Shown: positions 51,226 through 60,342 of the stretch, one piece after another | Position numbering within the stretch: position 1 is the first letter of the stretch | Layout of the letters: each line of letters starts with the position of its first letter | NCBI RefSeq assembly: GCF_003063415.1 | Contig: NZ_NESK01000019.1 | Span: forward strand, 1-64,000 | Direction: 5' to 3' | Origin: Limnohabitans sp. 2KL-17 | Lineage (GTDB): Bacteria > Pseudomonadota > Gammaproteobacteria > Burkholderiales > Burkholderiaceae_C | Length of the DNA: 64,000 nucleotides | Program-made: the position numbers and the translations under genes | The notes under the pieces: model-generated | Told to the model about the DNA's origin: nothing | The model's database searches: none | The model's input: only the letters and a program-made list of their open reading frames with translations

Positions 51226-52590
51226 ATGAGCGCCACCATCACCTTCCTGGGCGGAGCCGACACCGTGACCGGCTCCAAGTACCTGATCGAACACAATCAC
51301 CAGCGCTTGCTGGTGGATTGCGGCTTGTTTCAGGGCTACAAACAACTGCGTTTGCGCAACTGGAACCCCTTGCCCGTGGTGCCTGGCGACATTCAGGCCG
51401 TGGTCCTGACCCATGCGCATCTGGACCACAGCGGCTACCTGCCCTTGCTGATCAAAAACGGCTTTAGGGGCCGGGTGCATGCCACATCGGGCACTTGCGA
51501 TCTGGCCAGCATCTTGCTGCCAGACAGTGGGCACATTCAAGAAGAAGACGCATTTTTTGCCAACCGTCACGGCTTCTCCAAACACGCCCCGGCCCTGCCG
51601 CTGTACACAAAGCAAGAGGCCATCCACAGCTTGAAACAATTGCACGCTGAAAAACAAGGCCAGTGGTTTGAGCCGATTCGCGGCTGGAAGGCGCGCTTTC
51701 AGTCGGCGGGACACATTCTGGGGGCAGCAAGTTTGCTGCTCGATATAGGCGGTCGGCGCGTTTTGTTTTCGGGTGATCTGGGCCGTCCTGACGACCCTTT
51801 GATGAACCCGCCAGAGCCGCCACCTCAGGCAGATACCGTCTTGATCGAATCGACTTATGGCGATCGCCAGCACCCCAAGGAAAAACTGTTTGAAGAACTC
51901 GGCCCCCTTTTGCACAAGCTGGCCGCACGCGGCGGCGTGGCGGTGGTGCCGGTGTTTGCCGTAGGGCGGGCGCAAGCTGTGCTGCACACCATTGCGCAGC
52001 TCAAGGCTGCCGGGCAAATTCCCAAGGGCCTGCCCATTTTTCTGGACAGCCCCATGGCCATTCATTCCACGGCCTTGTTTGAGCGCCATCCCGGCGAACA
52101 CCGCCTGAGTGTGCAAGAAGTCCGCAATATGGACTATGTGGCCACCATGTTGGAGACGCCCGAGCAGTCCAAGTCATTGCTGCACCGACACGGCCCCATG
52201 GTCATCCTGGCGGCCAGTGGCATGGCCACGGGTGGGCGGGTATTGCACCATCTGATGCAATACGCCGGCGATCACCGCAACATGGTCATCCTGACCGGCT
52301 ATCAGGCTCCAGGCACCCGTGGCGCGGCGCTGGCCAGTGGTCACAGCACCATTCGGATTCATGCGCAAGACGTGACCGTGCGGGCCGAAGTGGTGCAGAT
52401 CGAATCGGCATCCGCACATGCCGATGCCAACCAGTTGTTGAGCTGGCTGCACAAAATGCCCAGTGCCCCGGGGCAGGTGTATGTGGTGCATGGCGAGCGC
52501 GAGGGCTCGGACATGCTGCGCCAGCGCATCGAGCACGAAATCAAGTGGCGTGCACTGGTGCCCGAGCACGGCTCAGTCTGGCCGCTTTGA
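51226..52590 (+). CDS. MBL-fold/beta-CASP hydrolase (CPSF-like RNase)
   Basis: 454 residues. The metallo-beta-lactamase part has the zinc motif HAHLDHSG (LTHAHLDHSGYLPLL) and later GDLGRPDDP. The beta-CASP insert (PVFAVGRAQAVLHTI, PIFLDSPMA) and the C-terminal RNA-metabolising domain (SGHSTIRIHAQDVTVRAEVVQIESASAHADANQLL, YVVHGE) mark the family of CPSF-73-like nucleases. It starts in the dnaJ terminator region behind GAGGTG. The cellular RNA target in proteobacteria is not established. Confidence 0.9.
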   Translation: MSATITFLGGADTVTGSKYLIEHNHQRLLVDCGLFQGYKQLRLRNWNPLPVVPGDIQAVVLTHAHLDHSGYLPLLIKNGFRGRVHATSGTCDLASILLPDSGHIQEEDAFFANRHGFSKHAPALPLYTKQEAIHSLKQLHAEKQGQWFEPIRGWKARFQSAGHILGAASLLLDIGGRRVLFSGDLGRPDDPLMNPPEPPPQADTVLIESTYGDRQHPKEKLFEELGPLLHKLAARGGVAVVPVFAVGRAQAVLHTIAQLKAAGQIPKGLPIFLDSPMAIHSTALFERHPGEHRLSVQEVRNMDYVATMLETPEQSKSLLHRHGPMVILAASGMATGGRVLHHLMQYAGDHRNMVILTGYQAPGTRGAALASGHSTIRIHAQDVTVRAEVVQIESASAHADANQLLSWLHKMPSAPGQVYVVHGEREGSDMLRQRIEHEIKWRALVPEHGSVWPL

Positions 52591-52608
52591 ACCGCTGTTC
52601 CAAGCAAT

Positions 52609-53073
52609 TCAGAGGAATCGGTCGAGCAGTTTGCGCGAGTTTTTGTCCATGGCCGCCAGGTCGCGGATCATGAATTGAACCCCATTGGCATCGTTGACCA
52701 AGAGCACGGTGCCTGTTAGGCGCCGTATGTCTTCTTCGCCCTTGAGCAAGAACTGTGTGACACCCCGATCGGTGACGACCGTCCAGGTGCAAGGTGTGGC
52801 AAAGCTGCTGACATCGGTCAACTGAAGAATTTCGGGCAAAAATTCGCGCTCGTTCAAGGCTTGAAGAACCTGCAAACGCAATGGCGGATCGAGCTGGGTC
52901 AGCGACTCGATCCAGACAATTTCATGACCTTCAGCGTCCATCAGTGCCACACCTGCGTCAGGTGCTGACACGGGATAAGCGCGCAAAGCCGTGACCGGGA
53001 CATGGCGAGTGCCATCGGGCATTTGCAGAACCCAGCGGCCAAAGGCATCGCGTTGCAGATCAAACGGGTTCAT
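52609..53073 (-). CDS. DUF1854 protein linked to cyanophycin genes
   Basis: 154 residues, soluble. The family (DUF1854) has no defined biochemical role as far as I know, but recurs beside cyanophycin synthetase genes. Visible features are the N-terminal LQRDAFGRWVLQMPDGTRH, the central GHEIVWIESLTQLDPPLRLQVLQALNEREFLPEI and the end VQFMIRDLAAMDKNSRKLLDRFL. The start overlaps the stop of the upstream ABC gene as ATGA, so the two are translationally coupled and probably act together. It may be a regulatory or accessory subunit of the ABC protein. Confidence 0.8.
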   Translation of the reverse strand: MNPFDLQRDAFGRWVLQMPDGTRHVPVTALRAYPVSAPDAGVALMDAEGHEIVWIESLTQLDPPLRLQVLQALNEREFLPEILQLTDVSSFATPCTWTVVTDRGVTQFLLKGEEDIRRLTGTVLLVNDANGVQFMIRDLAAMDKNSRKLLDRFL

Positions 53074-55382
53074 ACACTCACCTTTTGCGCTGTGACTTCG
53101 ATGCTGCCACCCAAAACCGCTTCGGTTTCAGCTTGCCGTTGTTGGGCTTCATACAGACGCCAATAAGCGCCTTGCGCCTCGATCAACGCATCGTGTGTGC
53201 CCTCTTCCACCACCACCCCTTTGTCCATGACAACCAGGCGATCGGCCTTGCGCAAGGTAGACAGCCGGTGCGCAATCGCAATCGTGGTGCGCCCACGCAC
53301 CAGGTTGTCCAAGGCCCTTTGAATTTCCTTTTCGGTTTCGGTGTCCACGGCCGAAGTCGCCTCGTCCAGAATCAGAATGCGCGGGTTGATCAGCAAAGCC
53401 CTTGCAATCGAAATGCGTTGGCGCTCACCACCCGACAAACCCTGTCCACGCTCACCCACCAGCGAGTCGTAGCCCTGTGGCATGCGCAAGATGAATTCGT
53501 GGGCATGGGCGGCACGTGCGGCCGCCACAATGTCTTCACGGCTCGCCTCGGGTTTGCCGTAAGCGATGTTGTCGGCGATCGTGCCAAAGAACAAGAAAGG
53601 TTCTTGCAGCACCAAGCCAATTTGTCGGCGGTAATCGGCCACTTTCAATTGCCGGATGTCGGTTCCGTCCAGCTCAATCGTGCCTTCAGTCAGGTCGTAA
53701 AAACGGCAGATCAAATTGACCAGCGTGCTCTTGCCCGAACCACTGTGGCCAACCAGCCCAATCATCTGCCCGGGTTGTATATCGAGGTTGAGTTGCCGGA
53801 TCACCGCGCGGTTGCCGTAGCGAAAGCCTGCATCGCGCACCGTGATGTGGCCTTGCACTGGGGTGGGTAAAGCCACGGGTTTGAGGGGCTCGGGCACGCT
53901 GGAGACGTGGTCGAGGATGTCAAAAATCCGCTTGGCGCCAGAAGCCGCCTTTTGAGTGTTCGAGACAATCCGGCTCATTGAATCAAGGCGGCCGTAAAAG
54001 CGGCCGATATAGGCCAGAAAAGCGGTCAGCACACCCACCGTGATCTGGTCGTCCGAGACCAGCCAGATGCCGAAGCCCCAGACCACCAGCAAACCGATCT
54101 CGGTCATCAAGGTCACCGTGGGAGAAAACAGCGACCACACCCGGTTCAAGCGGTCGTTGACCAGCAGGTTGTGTTGGTTGGCGTCCTTGAAACGCTGGGC
54201 TTCGCGGTCTTCCTGCGCAAAAGCCTTGACCACCCGGATGCCTGGAATGGTGTCGGTCAGCACGTTGGTCACTTCAGCCCAGACGCGGTCAATCTTCTCG
54301 AAGCCGGTCCGCAGCTTCTCGCGCACCACATGGATCAACCAGGCGATGAAAGGCAAGGGCAACAAGGTGACCAGGGCCAAGGTCGGGTTGATGGTGAACA
54401 AAATGATGGCTGTCATCAAGATCATCAACACGTCGGTCGCAAAGTCCAGCAGGTGGAGCGATATGAACACGTTGATTCGATCGGTCTCGCTGCCGATTCG
54501 GGCAATCAGATCGCCTGTACGCCGTCCACCAAAATATTCCAGCGAGAGTTTCAGCAAATGCTCGTAAGTGGTTGTGCGCAAATCGGCGCCAATGCGCTCC
54601 GACACCAAAGCCAATATGTAAGTTTTGGCCCAACCCAGCCCCCATGCCAACAAGGCAGAGCCCAGCAGCCCCAAAAGGTACAGAGAAACAAGCCCCGGAT
54701 CGATGGTCTTGCCATTTTGGTAAGGGATCAGGATGTCATCCATCAGGGGCATGGTCAGGTAGGGCGGCACCAAAGTTGCTGCCGTCGCTGCCAAAGTCAG
54801 CAAGAATCCCGCCAGCAGCGAACCTTGGTAAGGCTTGGCAAAGCGCCACAGCTTGAACAGGGTCCAGGTCGATGGGGGCGCCAGATCTGCCCGACCACAG
54901 CTGGGGCATTCTTCATCTTCATCGGACATCACGGCCTGACAAACCGGACAGATCGAGCCGGACAGCACATTTTGCAAAGGGCGGCCCTCTGATGGCTGAC
55001 CCAGTTGCACCATCTGACTTTCAAACTGCGCCGCCCAGCGGGCCACCGCAGCCTGCAGCCCCAGAGTGAAGCGCCAAACCACCAATTGTCCCTGAGGGGA
55101 GGTCAATGCCAGGCAACCCACACCCGCATGGTCAGTGAGCTTGAGCGACAAATCCGGCTGCAAAGCCCAGCTGGACCAGTTTTTTTCACCCTCAGCCCGG
55201 GATAAGACCCGCTGATCGGTCAAAATGATGGCACTTTTGGCGAATTGCAAACTGCCGTCAAGGTCAACCTCCAGCCAGGCTGTTGCGTTTTCTTCAGGCA
55301 GCAGACAAGAATGGACTTCAACCTGCCAAGCGTCGGGAAGCACCTGACGGGATGCACAGGCCAAAGAAGAAGTTGATGTCAT
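53070..55382 (-). CDS. ABC exporter-type protein with PH-like and zinc-ribbon N-terminus, linked to cyanophycin genes
   Basis: 770 residues from the ATG at 55382. The first 125 residues are soluble and mostly beta (AWLEVDLDGSLQFAKSAIILTDQRVL), reminiscent of a bacterial PH-like domain. A zinc ribbon follows (C145, C148, C159, C162: CPVC, CPSC). Six helices and a C-terminal ATPase complete a half-size exporter: Walker A GHSGSGKST (about 545), signature LSGGERQR (about 649), Walker B ILILDEATSAVD (about 670). It diverges from cphA2 and is coupled to the DUF1854 gene. The substrate is unknown; a link to cyanophycin or its dipeptide is inferred from gene context. Confidence 0.85.
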   Translation of the reverse strand: MTSTSSLACASRQVLPDAWQVEVHSCLLPEENATAWLEVDLDGSLQFAKSAIILTDQRVLSRAEGEKNWSSWALQPDLSLKLTDHAGVGCLALTSPQGQLVVWRFTLGLQAAVARWAAQFESQMVQLGQPSEGRPLQNVLSGSICPVCQAVMSDEDEECPSCGRADLAPPSTWTLFKLWRFAKPYQGSLLAGFLLTLAATAATLVPPYLTMPLMDDILIPYQNGKTIDPGLVSLYLLGLLGSALLAWGLGWAKTYILALVSERIGADLRTTTYEHLLKLSLEYFGGRRTGDLIARIGSETDRINVFISLHLLDFATDVLMILMTAIILFTINPTLALVTLLPLPFIAWLIHVVREKLRTGFEKIDRVWAEVTNVLTDTIPGIRVVKAFAQEDREAQRFKDANQHNLLVNDRLNRVWSLFSPTVTLMTEIGLLVVWGFGIWLVSDDQITVGVLTAFLAYIGRFYGRLDSMSRIVSNTQKAASGAKRIFDILDHVSSVPEPLKPVALPTPVQGHITVRDAGFRYGNRAVIRQLNLDIQPGQMIGLVGHSGSGKSTLVNLICRFYDLTEGTIELDGTDIRQLKVADYRRQIGLVLQEPFLFFGTIADNIAYGKPEASREDIVAAARAAHAHEFILRMPQGYDSLVGERGQGLSGGERQRISIARALLINPRILILDEATSAVDTETEKEIQRALDNLVRGRTTIAIAHRLSTLRKADRLVVMDKGVVVEEGTHDALIEAQGAYWRLYEAQQRQAETEAVLGGSIEVTAQKVSV

Positions 55383-55549
55383 GAGGGATGAACCGGAAAC
55401 GACTCGAACGACCGTGACGGCCGACGAGACAAAAAACAACCACTGATGTAGCCCATGACTGCACATGAACTGCCCATGTATTTTTTGAATTCAGAGCAAT
55501 CCACCAGCGCCATGATGGGCCGATCATTGTATAGCCGCCCTTTTCATTC

Positions 55550-57724
55550 ATGAACGCCAAAACCATCCAATTTCTGCGCATGACCCATTTGCGCGGGCCC
55601 AACATTTGGACATACCGCCCTGTCATAGAGGCGCTGATCGACATTGGTGCCCTGGAAGACTTTCCCTCCAACACCTTACCGGGGTTTAACCAACGCTTGA
55701 CGGCATGGCTGCCGGGGATGATCGAGCACCGCTGCAGCGTGGGCGAACGCGGGGGATTTTTGCAACGCCTTGAAGAGGGCACCTGGTCTGGCCACGTTCT
55801 GGAACACGTCGCCCTGGAGTTGCAAACCCAGGCCGGCATGCAAACCGGGTTTGGCAAAGCCCGCGAAGCAGGACCCAGAGGCATCTACAAAGTGGTGATC
55901 CGCACGCGCCATGAAGCCGTCAGCCGCAGCGCGCTGGAGACCGCCCGTGACCTGATCCTGGCCGCCATCGAAGACCGCCCCTTCGACGTCAAAGCCGAAG
56001 TCAACCGACTCAAGCAAATGGTCGACAGCCTGTGCATCGGTCCCAGCACGGCCAGCATCGTGGACGCAGCAAGTGACCGCGGCATCCCCGCCATCCGTCT
56101 GAACGACGGTAACCTGGTGCAACTTGGCCATGGCGCCCAGCAGCGCCGCATCTGGACAGCCGAAACCGACCGCACCAGCGCGATTGCCGAAGGCATTTCC
56201 AAAGACAAGGACCTGACCAAAAAGTTGCTCAGCATGTGCGGCGTTCCCGTACCCCAAGGCCAAATCGTAGACAGCCCTGCTGCGGCCTGGGAGGCGGCGC
56301 AAGACATTGGCTTGCCCGTGTGCGTGAAACCCACCGATGGCAACCACGCGCGTGGCGTTTCACTCGAGCTTACTAAACAAGAAGACATCGAAGCCGCTTA
56401 CGGCATTGCCCTGGCAGAGGGCAGCGAAGTCATGGTGGAGCGATTCATCCTGGGTGAAGAGCACCGCCTGTTGGTGGTGGGTGACCATGTGGCTGCTGCC
56501 AACAAAGGCGAGACTGCCAGCGTGGTGGGCGATGGTGATCACACCATTGCGCAGCTGATCGAGCTTCAGATCAACTCCGACCCCCGCCGTGGCGAAGAAG
56601 AAGATTACCCACTTGACACCATCCGGTTGGAAGAGCACACCACCTCGGTACTGGAACTCAAGCGCCAGGGCCTGACGGCCGACAGCGTGCCAGAAAAAGG
56701 CCGGTCCGTGCTCATCATGCGCACTGGCAATATGGCCCTGGATGTCACGGATGAAGTGCATCCCGAATTGGCCGCGCAAGCCGTGCTGGCTGCACGCGTG
56801 GTGGGCCTGGACATCGCCGGTGTCGATCTGGTTGCACAAGACATTTCCCGGCCGCTGGCTGCGCAAGGGGGCGCGATTGTCGAGGTCAATGCAGGCCCGG
56901 GTTTGCTGATGCACCTGAAGCCCGCCGTAGGCAAGCCGCGACCTGTTGGGCAAGCCATTGCCAACCATTTGTTCAAACCCACGGACACCGGGCGGATTCC
57001 GGTGATTGGTCTCATCGGCGATGGGGATACCACACGCCCTGCCCAATTGGTGGCTTGGCTTTTGCACCTCAAGGGTCTGTACACCGGCCTGGCCTGTGCA
57101 GACGGCTTGTTCATGAACCAGCGCAAACTGCAAAGCGAAGGTGGCATGGACTGGGACAATGCCCAACGACTGCTGATCAACCGGTCGGTTCAAACAGCCG
57201 TTTTTGAAAGCGATATCCGCCATTTGCTGACCGAAGGTTTTCCTTATGACCGCTGCCAGGTTGGCGTGATCACGCGCATGCCCAAGGCCCAGGGTCTGGA
57301 GGATTTATACCCCGGTAATGACGAAAAAATGCCGGACTATGTCCGCACGCAAATTGACGTGGTTCTGCCTAGTGGCACAGCCGTGCTGAATGCCGCTGAC
57401 CCCCAAGTGGCCGATCTGAGCCGCTATTGCGATGGCAGCGTGATTTTTTATGCCGACGACGAAAAAAACCCTCGCCTTTTGGCCCATTGGACGGAAGGCG
57501 GACGGATTGCCTTCTGGCGTGATGGGCAGTTGGTTTTGAGTGAAGGTCAACGTGAAGCCCTCGTCCTGTCCAACAAGCGCCCCGCAGTTTCGCGCCTGTT
57601 GCAGGAAGGTCGGCTCACTTCCGATGACATGCTGGTCGCCGCCAGCGTTGCATGGGCCCTGGACATCAGCATGGATTTGATCCGTGCCGGTGTCAAAAGC
57701 TTTGGCCAGAACAACTCTCATTGA
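55550..57724 (+). CDS. cphA2: Cyanophycin synthetase-like CphA2/CphA' (lacking Mur-ligase P-loop)
   Basis: 724 residues, shorter than CphA. The N-terminal and ATP-grasp parts are intact (DKDLTKKLLSMCGVPVPQG, VCVKPTDGNHARGVS, VEVNAGPGLLMHL). The Mur-ligase part is degenerate: GDGDTTRP at about 490-497 stands where CphA has GTNGKTTT, so the P-loop lysine is missing, and the C-terminal ligase domain is truncated. CphA2 enzymes of this kind polymerise beta-Asp-Arg dipeptide with one ATP site. It is followed by cphA after 47 bases and diverges from the ABC gene; the 167-base gap should hold both promoters. Confidence 0.88.
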   Translation: MNAKTIQFLRMTHLRGPNIWTYRPVIEALIDIGALEDFPSNTLPGFNQRLTAWLPGMIEHRCSVGERGGFLQRLEEGTWSGHVLEHVALELQTQAGMQTGFGKAREAGPRGIYKVVIRTRHEAVSRSALETARDLILAAIEDRPFDVKAEVNRLKQMVDSLCIGPSTASIVDAASDRGIPAIRLNDGNLVQLGHGAQQRRIWTAETDRTSAIAEGISKDKDLTKKLLSMCGVPVPQGQIVDSPAAAWEAAQDIGLPVCVKPTDGNHARGVSLELTKQEDIEAAYGIALAEGSEVMVERFILGEEHRLLVVGDHVAAANKGETASVVGDGDHTIAQLIELQINSDPRRGEEEDYPLDTIRLEEHTTSVLELKRQGLTADSVPEKGRSVLIMRTGNMALDVTDEVHPELAAQAVLAARVVGLDIAGVDLVAQDISRPLAAQGGAIVEVNAGPGLLMHLKPAVGKPRPVGQAIANHLFKPTDTGRIPVIGLIGDGDTTRPAQLVAWLLHLKGLYTGLACADGLFMNQRKLQSEGGMDWDNAQRLLINRSVQTAVFESDIRHLLTEGFPYDRCQVGVITRMPKAQGLEDLYPGNDEKMPDYVRTQIDVVLPSGTAVLNAADPQVADLSRYCDGSVIFYADDEKNPRLLAHWTEGGRIAFWRDGQLVLSEGQREALVLSNKRPAVSRLLQEGRLTSDDMLVAASVAWALDISMDLIRAGVKSFGQNNSH

Positions 57725-57771
57725 TATTCGACAAGCCCTTCGGCCTTAGCTCATCACAGGAACAATGCTTC

Positions 57772-60342
57772 ATGGAAGTGTCAAGAATACGCGCACTGCG
57801 CGGCCCCAATTTGTGGAGCCGTCACACGGCCATGGAGGCGATCGTCACATGTCCTGAGGCCGAACGCAGCCTCTTGCCCAACCACCCCATCGAGCAGCGA
57901 CTGCGGCGCATCTTTCCGGAGGTCGGGCCCATTGACGGCAGCCGTCCCGGACAGTCGCCGTCGATGGCGCATGCTCTGGAAAAAGTCACACTGGCTTTGC
58001 AAGCACACGCGGGCTGCCCTGTCACCTTCAGTCGCACCACCGCCACCGAAGAGTCGGGCGTCTACCAAGTCGTTGTGCAGTATTCCGAGGAGGCTGTAGG
58101 CCGTTTGGCGCTTGAACTGGCCGAACAACTTTGCAGGGCTGCCACAGTCGGTCAAGGCTTTGATCTGGAAAGCGCATTGGCGAAACTCCATGAACTGGAC
58201 GAAGATGTGCGCCTGGGTCCCTCCACAGGCTCGATCGTAGACGCAGCTGTCGCCAGAGGGATTCCCTTGCGACGCTTGACCGATGGCAGCTTGGTGCAAT
58301 TTGGCTGGGGCTCTCAACAACGGCGTATTCAAGCTGCTGAAATTGACGCCTCCAGTGCGATCGCCGAATCCATCGCCCAAGACAAGGACCTGACCAAAAA
58401 GCTGCTGCACGCAGCCGGGGTGCCCGTGCCCTTGGGCCGCCCAGCACAGACCCTCGAAGAAGCCTGGGCCATCGGCAAGGAAGTGGGCTTTCCCGTTGTG
58501 GTCAAGCCGCAGGATGGCAACCAGGGCAAAGGTGTCACCGTCAATATCACCGAGCGTGAAGCTTTTGACAAAGCCTATGCCACTGCCGAGCGTTACGGCA
58601 CCGTCATGGTCGAGAAATTTTTGCCGGGCCACGATTACCGACTGCTGGTGGTGGGCAACAAACTGATTGCTGCGGCTCGCCGTGAGCCCCCCTTGGTGGT
58701 GGGCGATGGCAAACACACGGTGCGCCAACTGGTGGATCTGGTCAACGCTGACCCCCGCCGCGGCACGGGTCACTCCACCTCGCTGACCAAGATCAGGTTT
58801 GACGACATTGCGATTGGCCGCTTGCATGCCCAGGATCTCGAACCCGAATCGGTGCCCGAGAAGGGGCGCCGGGTCATCTTGCGCAACAACGCCAACCTGT
58901 CTACGGGGGGCAGTGCCACAGATGTGACCGACGATGTGCACCCTGAAGTCGCCGCCAGAGTCATTGAAGCGGCTCAGATGGTAGGGCTGGATATTTGTGG
59001 CGTTGACGTGGTGTGTGAATCCGTTTTGCGCCCACTGGAAGACCAAAACGGGGGCGTCGTCGAAGTCAATGCGGCCCCGGGCTTGCGCATGCACATCAGT
59101 CCTTCTTATGGCAAGGGCCGCGATGTGGGCAATGCCGTGATCGACCAGATGTTCCCCAACGGCGCAACAGGCCGTATTCCTGTGATTGCAGTCACAGGCA
59201 CCAACGGCAAAACAACCACCGTGCGTCTGACGGCCCATTTGCTGAAAGCCAAAGGTTTGCGCGTTGGCATGACCAACACCGATGGTGTGTATGTGAACGG
59301 CCGCCAGACCGACTCGGGTGACTGCAGCGGCCCCCGCAGTGCACGTAACGTGTTGATGCACCCCGATGTGGATGCTGCGGTGTTCGAGACTGCCCGTGGC
59401 GGCCTGCTGCGCGAAGGCTTGGCCTTTGACCGATGCAACGTGGCCATCGTGACCAATCTGGGCGGCGGTGATCACCTGGGCCTGAACTACATCACGACGC
59501 TGGAAGACTTGTCTGTTCTCAAACGCGTGATCGTGCTCAACGTAGAGCACAACGGCATGGCCGTGCTCAACGCAGCAGATCCTGCCGTGGCCATGATGGC
59601 ACCGCACTGCCCTGGCGATGTGACCTTTTTTGCGCTGGATGCCAACCAGCCCGTTTTGGCGACTCACCGCGCCCAAGGCAAACGTGTGGTGTTCACAGAA
59701 GACGGCCAGATCGTGGCTCAAAAAGGCAAACAGATTTTCCGCATTCCGCTTTCCCAGGTGCCCATTACCCGGCAAGGCCAAATCGGCTTTCAGACTGAAA
59801 ACGTAATGGCGTCCATTGGTGCTGCCTGGGCAGTGGGTGTGCCGTGGGATACGATTGCCCAAGGTGTCGCCACTTTCATCAGCGACATTCGAGGTGTGCC
59901 GGGTCGGTTCAACGTGTTTGACTACCGCGGTGCTACCTTGATCGCGGACTATGGCCACAACCCGGACGCCATACAGGCCCTCGTGCAAGCGGTCGACAAC
60001 ATGCCGGCCCACAAACGCTTGGTGGTCATCAGCGGCGCTGGCGACAGACGCGATCAGGACATACGCGACCAAACCAAAATTCTGGGTCAGGCTTTCGACG
60101 AAGTCTTGCTTTACCAGGATGCCTGCCAACGTGGGCGCGCAGATGGCGAGGTCATTCGATTGCTGCGCGAAGGTTTGCAGGGTGCTGCAAGAACCACCCA
60201 TGTACAAGACATTCAGGGGGAGTTCAATGCGATCGACACAGCGCTGTCCCGCTTGTCGCCTGGCGATTTGTGCCTGATTCTGATCGACCAGGTCGAAGAG
60301 GCTTTGGCCTACATCACCGAGAAGGTCAAAGCAGCATCATGA
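57772..60342 (+). CDS. cphA: Cyanophycin synthetase CphA
   Basis: 856 residues from the ATG at 57772 (AGGAA upstream). CphA builds the storage polymer multi-L-arginyl-poly-L-aspartate. An N-terminal domain (about 1-160) precedes an ATP-grasp domain (about 185-440: DKDLTKKLLHAAGVPVPLG, VVVKPQDGNQGKGVT, VEVNAAPGLRMH), then a Mur-ligase domain with an intact P-loop GTNGKTTT at 476-483, NLGGGDHLG and YGHNPDA. Both active sites look functional. Its 3' end overlaps the convergent acyltransferase gene by 6 bases. No cyanophycinase lies in the window. Confidence 0.95.
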   Translation: MEVSRIRALRGPNLWSRHTAMEAIVTCPEAERSLLPNHPIEQRLRRIFPEVGPIDGSRPGQSPSMAHALEKVTLALQAHAGCPVTFSRTTATEESGVYQVVVQYSEEAVGRLALELAEQLCRAATVGQGFDLESALAKLHELDEDVRLGPSTGSIVDAAVARGIPLRRLTDGSLVQFGWGSQQRRIQAAEIDASSAIAESIAQDKDLTKKLLHAAGVPVPLGRPAQTLEEAWAIGKEVGFPVVVKPQDGNQGKGVTVNITEREAFDKAYATAERYGTVMVEKFLPGHDYRLLVVGNKLIAAARREPPLVVGDGKHTVRQLVDLVNADPRRGTGHSTSLTKIRFDDIAIGRLHAQDLEPESVPEKGRRVILRNNANLSTGGSATDVTDDVHPEVAARVIEAAQMVGLDICGVDVVCESVLRPLEDQNGGVVEVNAAPGLRMHISPSYGKGRDVGNAVIDQMFPNGATGRIPVIAVTGTNGKTTTVRLTAHLLKAKGLRVGMTNTDGVYVNGRQTDSGDCSGPRSARNVLMHPDVDAAVFETARGGLLREGLAFDRCNVAIVTNLGGGDHLGLNYITTLEDLSVLKRVIVLNVEHNGMAVLNAADPAVAMMAPHCPGDVTFFALDANQPVLATHRAQGKRVVFTEDGQIVAQKGKQIFRIPLSQVPITRQGQIGFQTENVMASIGAAWAVGVPWDTIAQGVATFISDIRGVPGRFNVFDYRGATLIADYGHNPDAIQALVQAVDNMPAHKRLVVISGAGDRRDQDIRDQTKILGQAFDEVLLYQDACQRGRADGEVIRLLREGLQGAARTTHVQDIQGEFNAIDTALSRLSPGDLCLILIDQVEEALAYITEKVKAAS

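Noticed and set aside
50062-52116. 684-codon minus-strand frame across dnaJ and the beta-CASP gene
   Set aside because: It spans two well-supported plus-strand genes and a terminator, and shows no recognisable domain.
57781-60207. 808-codon minus-strand frame opposite cphA
   Set aside because: A stop-poor antisense frame caused by high GC at third positions; cphA has intact ATP-grasp and Mur-ligase motifs on the plus strand.
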